Below the pieces are notes generated by a model that saw nothing but the letters and a program-made list of their open reading frames with translations, searched no databases and had not been told where the DNA came from. This document shows positions 1-3,774 of a stretch of 7,455 nucleotides of DNA, piece after piece (position 1 is the stretch's first letter; each line of letters opens with the position of its first letter). Both the position numbers and the translations under genes were made by a program. The DNA is taken from the NCBI GenBank assembly GCA_947625075.1, contig CANQMY010000050.1, forward strand, positions 1-7,455. Reading direction: 5' to 3'. The DNA comes from an uncultured Clostridia bacterium (GTDB taxonomy: Bacteria; Bacillota; Clostridia; TANB77; CAG-508).

Positions 1-23
1 TTAATTAAATTATTATTTTTTTA

Positions 24-60
24 TGTCAAAAAACTCCGTCCCCATTGACACCCATTGACA
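24..60. repeat. REP-like palindromic element with tandem decamer
   Basis: TGTCAA at 24-29 and TTGACA at 45-50 form a 6-bp inverted repeat around a 15-nt loop that carries CCGTCCCC (36-43). This is the only C-rich run in an otherwise AT-rich stretch. The decamer CCCATTGACA is then repeated exactly in tandem at 41-50 and 51-60, so a second TTGACA lies at 55-60, directly against the gap stop codon (61-63). From general familiarity, short intergenic elements with a GGGGACGG core between TGTCA/TGACA ends are scattered in many Bacillota genomes, often near IS200-like REP-associated transposases; I infer that this is one of them. No transposase is present here. It is not a convincing terminator for gap, because the minus-strand side of the stem is followed by A-rich, not T-rich, sequence. 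Confidence 0.55.
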
Positions 61-1074
61 TTATTTATTTCCATCTTTTTCTGCCATGTAGCATGCTAAA
101 TCAACTAATTTATGAGCATATCCCCATTCATTATCATACCATGCAACTAGTTTAACAAATGTATCTGTTAATTGAATTCCTGCTTTAGCATCAAATATTG
201 ATGTATGTTCATCACTTATAAAGTCTGAAGAAACAACATCGTCATCAACATATTCTACAATTCCTTTCATTGATCCTTCTGCTGCTTCCTTCATTGTATT
301 GCATATATCTTCATAAGTAGTTGGAGTAGCTAAGTTACATGTTAAATCAACTACTGAAACATCCAAGGTTGGTACTCTAAATGCCATACCTGTTAATTTT
401 CCATTAAGTGATGGTATTACTTTTCCAACAGCTTTTGCTGCTCCTGTTGATGATGGGATTATATTTCCAGCTGCAGCTCTTCCACCTCTCCAGTCTTTTT
501 TTGATGCTCCATCAACTGTTTTTTGTGTAGCAGTTGTTGAATGAACTGTTGTCATTAATCCATCTACTATTCCATATTTATCATTTATTACTTTTGCTAA
601 AGGTGCTAAGCAGTTTGTTGTACAAGATGCATTTGAAACAATATTCATTGATGGGTCATATGTTTCTTCATTTACACCCATTACAAACATTGGAGCATCT
701 TTTGAAGGTGCACTAATTACTACTTTTTTAGCTCCAGCATCTAAATGTGCTTGTGCTTTTTCCATTGTAGTAAATACTCCTGAGCATTCTAATACGTAAT
801 CAGCTCCATCTTGTCCCCATGGAACATTATGTGGATCCATTTCATTATATACTTTAACTTCTTTTCCATTTACAGTTAATGTATTTCCTTCACCTTTTAC
901 ATCTCCTTTAAATTTACCATGAACTGTATCATATTTTATCATATATGCCATATAATCAGCTGTTATAAATGGATCATTTATAGATACAACCTCTACTTCT
1001 CCTTTTTCTAAAGCTGCTTGAAATGCAAGATTTCCTATTCTTCCAAATCCATTAATTCCTATTTTAATTGACAT
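61..1074 (-). CDS. gap: Glyceraldehyde-3-phosphate dehydrogenase, type I, NAD-dependent
   Basis: This cytosolic glycolytic enzyme oxidises and phosphorylates glyceraldehyde 3-phosphate to 1,3-bisphosphoglycerate, reducing NAD+. The 337 residues match the family's full length. The Rossmann dinucleotide motif GINGFGRIG is at residues 6-14, and Asp34 in SINDPF is the acidic residue that normally favours NAD over NADP. The catalytic motif SNASCTTNC gives nucleophile Cys151, with base His178 in TVHS; Arg233 in AFRVP is a likely substrate-phosphate ligand. Segments such as INDPF, TATQKTVDG, KDWRGGR and WYDNEWGY look like the E. coli GapA/eukaryotic GapC branch rather than Bacillus GapA. The start is fixed by TAAGGAGG 8 nt upstream. 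Its base composition is less AT-biased than its neighbours, as expected for a highly expressed gene. No cggR, pgk or tpiA is adjacent on the upstream side; the downstream side is outside the window. Confidence 0.97.
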   Translation of the reverse strand: MSIKIGINGFGRIGNLAFQAALEKGEVEVVSINDPFITADYMAYMIKYDTVHGKFKGDVKGEGNTLTVNGKEVKVYNEMDPHNVPWGQDGADYVLECSGVFTTMEKAQAHLDAGAKKVVISAPSKDAPMFVMGVNEETYDPSMNIVSNASCTTNCLAPLAKVINDKYGIVDGLMTTVHSTTATQKTVDGASKKDWRGGRAAAGNIIPSSTGAAKAVGKVIPSLNGKLTGMAFRVPTLDVSVVDLTCNLATPTTYEDICNTMKEAAEGSMKGIVEYVDDDVVSSDFISDEHTSIFDAKAGIQLTDTFVKLVAWYDNEWGYAHKLVDLACYMAEKDGNK

Positions 1075-1082
1075 AAATTAAT

Positions 1083-1149
1083 CCTCCTTAATTTTAATTA
1101 TTGCCCTTTTAGACATCTTTATTCTATTACAATTAAAATTACTTTTCAA
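1083..1149 (-). promoter_or_regulatory. gap promoter and ribosome binding site
   Basis: Read on the minus strand, TTGAAA (1144-1149) is followed by exactly 17 nt and then TAGAAT (1121-1126), a good sigma-A pair (5/6 at each hexamer). The predicted transcript start is near 1114, giving a leader of about 40 nt. The leader ends in TAAGGAGG (1083-1090), 8 nt before the ATG. I see no obvious operator palindrome within the leader, so strong constitutive expression is the simplest reading. Confidence 0.7.
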
Positions 1150-1183
1150 GTAATTTATTTATCATTTTTAATAAAAAACAAAT

Positions 1184-1223
1184 ATAAGATTTTCTATGCT
1201 ATAAATAGCTTAGAAAATCTTAT
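1184..1223 (-). terminator. Strong hairpin, probable intrinsic terminator
   Basis: ATAAGATTTTCTA (1184-1196) and TAGAAAATCTTAT (1211-1223) are perfectly complementary over 13 bp. Inside them, GCTA/TAGC adds 4 bp beyond a T-T mismatch and closes a TAAA loop. On the minus strand the stem is followed by ATTTGTTTTTTAT, a T-rich tail that fits Rho-independent termination. It is a second terminator downstream of the 79-residue gene and lies just upstream of the gap promoter. It could insulate gap, or end a separate small RNA made from the spacer. Confidence 0.65.
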
Positions 1224-1224
1224 T

Positions 1225-1279
1225 TTCGCGTAAATTTCCTATACGTCATAGTCTATCATCTTTCACGATAATTTTCCTA
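1225..1279. repeat. Imperfect direct repeat pair in the gap upstream spacer
   Basis: On the plus strand, TTCACGATAATTTTCCTA (1262-1279) and TTCGCGTAAATTTCCTA (1225-1241) align with two substitutions and one 1-nt gap. They are separated by 20 nt and flanked on the outside by the two hairpins at 1184-1223 and 1288-1317. The region has more G and C than its surroundings and contains no credible ORF on either strand. I do not recognise it as a known riboswitch or RNA family; it could be part of a small structured RNA on the minus strand or a duplicated protein-binding site. Confidence 0.5.
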
Positions 1280-1287
1280 GAAACATA

Positions 1288-1317
1288 AAAATACTACTTA
1301 CTTTTAAGTAGTATTTT
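1288..1317 (-). terminator. Intrinsic terminator of the 79-residue protein gene
   Basis: AAAATACTACTTA (1288-1300) and TAAGTAGTATTTT (1305-1317) form a perfect 13-bp stem with a CTTT loop. On the minus strand the descending arm runs into TTTTTATG, giving a short U tract. It lies about 50 nt past the stop codon of the 79-residue gene, the expected position for its terminator. The T-rich end on the plus side means it might also work in that direction. Confidence 0.72.
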
Positions 1318-1368
1318 ATCTATATTTTCAAATGTTTACATAATATTTAATATTTGTATTTGAATCAA

Positions 1369-1608
1369 TTATAAATTAACATTTACTTCTGGAACTTCTT
1401 GTTCAACAGCTTGTTGTCTTGGTCTTAAATGAAATCCCTTGTCAAAATATATTTCTTGATTCCAAAAATTACTTACTTCATTAAATACCCTTTGTTGATA
1501 TGGTGTTAATTCAAGTACTATTTCATGGCACATAAAGCTTTTAAAGCTTGACCAAAGGCTAACTTTTGCAGGAACTTTTGAATATGTTTTTGTTTCATTT
1601 TCTTCCAT
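1369..1608 (-). CDS. Hypothetical small protein with an internal motif duplication (79 aa)
   Basis: I do not recognise the function. The gene looks real: GAAGGAGG (1617-1624) lies 8 nt before the ATG, a plausible promoter is upstream and a perfect terminator hairpin follows. The protein has no signal peptide and no membrane segment, so it is probably cytosolic. It contains two copies of the pattern F-x3-E-I-(n)-L-x-P-x-Q-Q-x-V-x2-E-V: residues 25-45 (with LTPYQQRV) and 48-72 (with LRPRQQAV). The second copy has four extra residues between EI and L. The N-terminus is polar (MEENETKTYSK), with a K/W/F-rich stretch at about 15-25. Small proteins of this general look occur in clostridial genomes, but I cannot name the family. 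The C-terminus after residue 72 is short and acidic to neutral. It is separately transcribed between gap and the radical SAM gene, so its context gives no functional clue. Confidence 0.8.
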   Translation of the reverse strand: MEENETKTYSKVPAKVSLWSSFKSFMCHEIVLELTPYQQRVFNEVSNFWNQEIYFDKGFHLRPRQQAVEQEVPEVNVNL

Positions 1609-1650
1609 TTTTGTTTCCTCCTTCGTTTTTTCGAGTAATAATATATTATA

Positions 1651-1679
1651 AATATACTATATTATTTTATATTAATCAA
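1651..1679 (-). promoter_or_regulatory. Candidate promoter of the 79-residue protein gene
   Basis: On the minus strand TTGATT (1674-1679) is spaced 17 nt from TATATT (1651-1656). An overlapping alternative also reads TTGTCT, 17 nt, TATAGT a few bases upstream. The surrounding sequence is very AT-rich, so -10-like hexamers are common by chance. The 17-nt spacing and the position about 30 nt before a strong ribosome binding site make it plausible. Confidence 0.42.
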
Positions 1680-1726
1680 GACAATTTATACATTTTTTTA
1701 TTACATTTTTGTAACATTTAATATTT

Positions 1727-2617
1727 TTATACATTAGATAGATCAAATTTAGGTACATATTCTTCTTCATGTTTTCCTAAATCTTGCATATATCCATTTT
1801 CAAGTTCTATTAAATACATATAATTTTCTATTTCTTTATATTCTTTGTATGAAATTTTTTTATTTAATAATTTATCCTCTTTTGCTTTATATGTTGGAAA
1901 ATATTGTGCCATTACACTTGTTAAAACTTTATTATCAAAATTATCCTTTATCCATTTTAATATATTTTTTGTATTTTGAATATGATTAGGAAGTATAAGA
2001 TGTCTAATAATTACTCCCTTTTTTATAATTCCATCTTTATCAAACTCCACATTTCCAACTTGATTATACATTTCTTTTATTGCTTCTGTAGCTATTTTAA
2101 AATAATTTGGTGCATCAGAATATTTTATTGAAATTTCATTTGAAAAATATTTAAGATCTGGTAAATAAACATCTATATATCCTTTCAATGCTTTTATTGT
2201 ATCAATTTTTTCATATCCATTTGAATTATATATAATTGGAATTTTTAGTCCATTTTTTCTTGCTATTTTAATTGCTTCTATTATTTTGTATGCATACATT
2301 GTTGGTGTTACAAGATTAATATTATTTACATTTTTATCTTGTTGTTCTATAAAAATTTCTGCAAGTCTATTTATTGAAATTTCTTTTCCCACATTTTCCT
2401 GACTTATTTCATGGTTTTGACAATAAATACATCTCAAATTACAATTGCTAAAAAAAACTGTACCTGATCCTTTTTTTCCACTAATACATGGTTCTTCAAA
2501 TTTATGAATTGAAGCTAAAGCAACTTTAATATTATTTCCACATCTACAATATCCCTTTTCGCCTTCTATTCTATTAACTTTACAATTTCTTGGACAAATA
2601 TCACATTTATCTAACAT
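1727..2617 (-). CDS. Radical SAM protein, PflX-like (COG1313)
   Basis: This 296-residue cytosolic iron-sulfur protein belongs to the radical SAM superfamily, which cleaves S-adenosylmethionine to start radical chemistry. The cluster motif CxxxCxxC is CNLRCIYC, with Cys59, Cys63 and Cys66. It is preceded by GSGTVFFS, typical of the group related to pyruvate formate-lyase activating enzymes. An N-terminal cysteine set (Cys5, Cys8, Cys12, then Cys24 and Cys26 in GYCRCG) matches the CxxCPRxC...GxC leader known in PflX-type proteins and may bind zinc or another cluster. The length is typical and no truncation is seen. AAAGGA lies 8 nt upstream of the ATG and supports the start. No glycyl-radical enzyme gene (a possible substrate) is in the window, so the substrate is unknown. 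The symbol pflX is sometimes used, but the activity has not been established for this group, so I leave it blank. Confidence 0.88.
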   Translation of the reverse strand: MLDKCDICPRNCKVNRIEGEKGYCRCGNNIKVALASIHKFEEPCISGKKGSGTVFFSNCNLRCIYCQNHEISQENVGKEISINRLAEIFIEQQDKNVNNINLVTPTMYAYKIIEAIKIARKNGLKIPIIYNSNGYEKIDTIKALKGYIDVYLPDLKYFSNEISIKYSDAPNYFKIATEAIKEMYNQVGNVEFDKDGIIKKGVIIRHLILPNHIQNTKNILKWIKDNFDNKVLTSVMAQYFPTYKAKEDKLLNKKISYKEYKEIENYMYLIELENGYMQDLGKHEEEYVPKFDLSNV

Positions 2618-2644
2618 TTTTTATTTCCTTTATAATTTTTTTAT

Positions 2645-2653
2645 ATTATAGCA
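2645..2653 (-). promoter_or_regulatory. Extended -10 promoter of the radical SAM gene
   Basis: The minus strand reads TGCTATAAT, a perfect -10 hexamer with the extended TGn element. No good -35 hexamer is found at 16-18 bp spacing, which is usual for extended -10 promoters. The predicted start near 2638 leaves a leader of about 20 nt carrying AAAGGA. It lies back to back with the thioesterase promoter. Confidence 0.6.
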
Positions 2654-2669
2654 CTTTTCTACTAAAATA

Positions 2670-2678
2670 TGATATAAT
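2670..2678 (+). promoter_or_regulatory. Extended -10 promoter of the thioesterase gene
   Basis: TGATATAAT combines a perfect -10 hexamer (2673-2678) with an extended TGn element. Its -35 region would fall on the -10 element of the divergent radical SAM promoter, and no good -35 hexamer is seen. The transcript would start near 2685, giving a leader of about 55 nt that holds a strong Shine-Dalgarno sequence and a hairpin. Confidence 0.6.
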
Positions 2679-2691
2679 TATGAGTAAATTT

Positions 2692-2740
2692 TAAGAAGGT
2701 TATAAATGTTGATTTAACTCAACATAATTTATATTTAATT
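2692..2740 (+). promoter_or_regulatory. Structured leader with displaced Shine-Dalgarno sequence
   Basis: TAAGAAGGT (2692-2700) matches the ideal TAAGGAGGT at 8 of 9 positions, yet the thioesterase ATG is 40 nt further on and has no purine-rich site of its own. Between them ATGTTGA (2706-2712) and TCAACAT (2719-2725) form a perfect 7-bp inverted repeat with a TTTAAC loop. TATAA/TTATA (2701-2705, 2729-2733) extends it across a 3-nt bulge. If the hairpin forms, the unpaired distance between the Shine-Dalgarno sequence and the ATG is only about 8 nt. The same site also serves a four-codon ORF, ATG TTG ATT TAA, at 2706-2717. The inverted repeat could alternatively be an operator for a transcription factor. 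Confidence 0.55.
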
Positions 2741-3484
2741 ATGAAATTAGAAAATAGTATTTTTGAAGAATCATATTTAACAAGTTTTTCACAAACTGGT
2801 ATACACAATGTTTTAACTAATAATAGCATATTGTCTCTAATGGAAACTATTGCTGGTGCTCATTCCGGATATTGCCATTACTCTTTTGATGAGTTATCTA
2901 AAGAAAGTAAAGTTTGGTTTTTACTTAACTGGAAGTTAAAAGTATATAATAGACCAGGAGCTGATGAAAAAATTACAATTAAAACTTGGGGTAGATTTTT
3001 TAATAAACATTTTACAATTAGGGATTTTAAAATGTTTGATGAAACTGGCAAGTTGTGTGCAATAGCAACTTCTAAATGGTGTTTAATAGATGTATTAACC
3101 GGAAAAATTGCTAAACTTCCAGAAAATCTTGCAGAAATATTTTTTGGATTCAGGGATGAATCTGTATTTAATATTACTGATTTACCTAAACTAACTATAC
3201 CTAGTAGTACTCCTAGTTATTTTGATACTTATAAAATAAGAAGATTTGACTTAGATATAAATAAACATGTTCATAATCTTAATTATTTAAATTATGCTTA
3301 TGAAGTTTTACCACAAAAAATTTATGATGGTAATGAATTAAATAATTTAGAAATTTCATATAAAAAAGAAATAAAATATGGTGATACTATAAAATCTTTT
3401 TTATATGAAAATGATAATATTTATACTATTGTAATAAAAAGTGAAGATGAAAGTGTTATTCATGCCATAATTAAAATATATTAA
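2741..3484 (+). CDS. Acyl-ACP thioesterase (FatA/FatB-like family)
   Basis: The enzyme hydrolyses the thioester of acyl-acyl carrier protein in the cytosol, releasing free fatty acid from fatty-acid synthesis. The 247 residues fit a bacterial double hot-dog acyl-ACP thioesterase. The N-terminal hot-dog covers roughly residues 5-140 and includes the helix around ILSLMETIAGAHS and the strand WKLKVYNRPGADEKITIKTW. The C-terminal one covers roughly 160-247. RRFDLDINKHVHNLNYLNY (167-185) carries Asp172, Asn174 and His176, which align with the D-x-N-x-H catalytic residues known in plant FatB. The segment LEISYKKEIKYGD (203-215) matches the strand that follows in this family. No transit or signal peptide is present. 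The ATG at 2741 is the first standard start after the in-frame stop at 2681, but no Shine-Dalgarno sequence lies within 15 nt of it; see the leader feature. It is a single-gene transcript ending at the bidirectional terminator. Confidence 0.93.
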   Translation: MKLENSIFEESYLTSFSQTGIHNVLTNNSILSLMETIAGAHSGYCHYSFDELSKESKVWFLLNWKLKVYNRPGADEKITIKTWGRFFNKHFTIRDFKMFDETGKLCAIATSKWCLIDVLTGKIAKLPENLAEIFFGFRDESVFNITDLPKLTIPSSTPSYFDTYKIRRFDLDINKHVHNLNYLNYAYEVLPQKIYDGNELNNLEISYKKEIKYGDTIKSFLYENDNIYTIVIKSEDESVIHAIIKIY

Positions 3485-3517
3485 AACGTATGTCAATTTA
3501 TTTTTGACATACGTTTT
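3483..3517. terminator. Bidirectional intrinsic terminator between convergent genes
   Basis: AAAACGTATGTCAA (3483-3496) and TTGACATACGTTTT (3504-3517) form a perfect 14-bp stem with a 7-nt loop. On the plus strand it is followed by CTTTTTATATT and on the minus strand by TTTTAATATATTTT including the stem end, so both directions have a U tract. The first bases of the stem belong to the thioesterase stop codon, and the rqcP stop codon lies 5 nt beyond the other end. One hairpin thus serves both converging genes. Confidence 0.9.
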
Positions 3518-3521
3518 CTTT

Positions 3522-3758
3522 TTATATTAATTCTATAACATCACTACTATTACAATTTTGTCCCTTTGGAATAGCTATAATTTTAAATTTAGAAGTATTA
3601 TTTCCAAATTTTATTTCCACAATATCTCCAATTTTAATTTCATAACTTGGTTTTACTATTTTATCATTTACTACTATTCTTCCATTGCTTGCCGCTTCAT
3701 TTGCAATAGTTCTTCTTTTAATTATTCTTGAAACTTTTAAAAATTTGTCTATTCTCAT
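3522..3758 (-). CDS. rqcP: RqcP-type S4 domain RNA-binding protein
   Basis: RqcP (YabO in B. subtilis) works in ribosome-associated quality control. It binds stalled 50S subunits with RqcH and stabilises the P-site tRNA while an alanine tail is added to the blocked nascent chain. The 78 residues start MRIDKFLKVSRIIKRRT, nearly the same as the N-terminus of Bacillus RqcP. They contain a complete S4 fold: the basic helix pair, then NGRIVVNDKIVKPSYEIKIGDIVEIKFG at about 24-51 (S4 loop and strand). An in-frame ATG at 3788 would add ten residues and overlap addA. The start at 3758 is preferred because GAAAGAGG lies 6 nt before it and because it matches the family. It sits 16 nt after addA and probably depends on the addA promoter. 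The usual partners of this gene in spore formers, yabP, yabQ and divIC, are absent on this side. Confidence 0.92.
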   Translation of the reverse strand: MRIDKFLKVSRIIKRRTIANEAASNGRIVVNDKIVKPSYEIKIGDIVEIKFGNNTSKFKIIAIPKGQNCNSSDVIELI

Positions 3759-3764
3759 TAAATT

Positions 3765-3772
3765 CCTCTTTC
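3765..3772 (-). promoter_or_regulatory. Ribosome binding site deciding the rqcP start
   Basis: GAAAGAGG on the minus strand ends 6 nt before the ATG at 3758 and lies just past the addA stop codon (3775-3777). It supports the shorter start over the ATG at 3788, which lies inside the end of addA and would precede this site. Confidence 0.7.
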
Positions 3773-3774
3773 TT

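Noticed and set aside
41..60. Tandem CCCATTGACA as a CRISPR or satellite array
   Set aside because: Only two 10-nt copies with no spacers; it belongs with the adjacent palindromic element.
534..716. Open frame of about 60 codons on the plus strand
   Set aside because: It lies antisense within gap, gives a leucine/histidine-rich sequence typical of reverse reading of AT-rich genes, and has no ribosome binding site.
1224..1287. A known riboswitch (c-di-GMP, glutamine, guanidine, SAM types) in the spacer upstream of gap
   Set aside because: None of the conserved core sequences I know for these classes are present, and the predicted gap promoter lies downstream of the hairpin, so it would not be in the gap leader.
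1701..1714. TTACATTTTTGTAA as a terminator for the radical SAM gene
   Set aside because: The stem is only 5 bp and on the minus strand it is followed by A-rich sequence, not a T tract.
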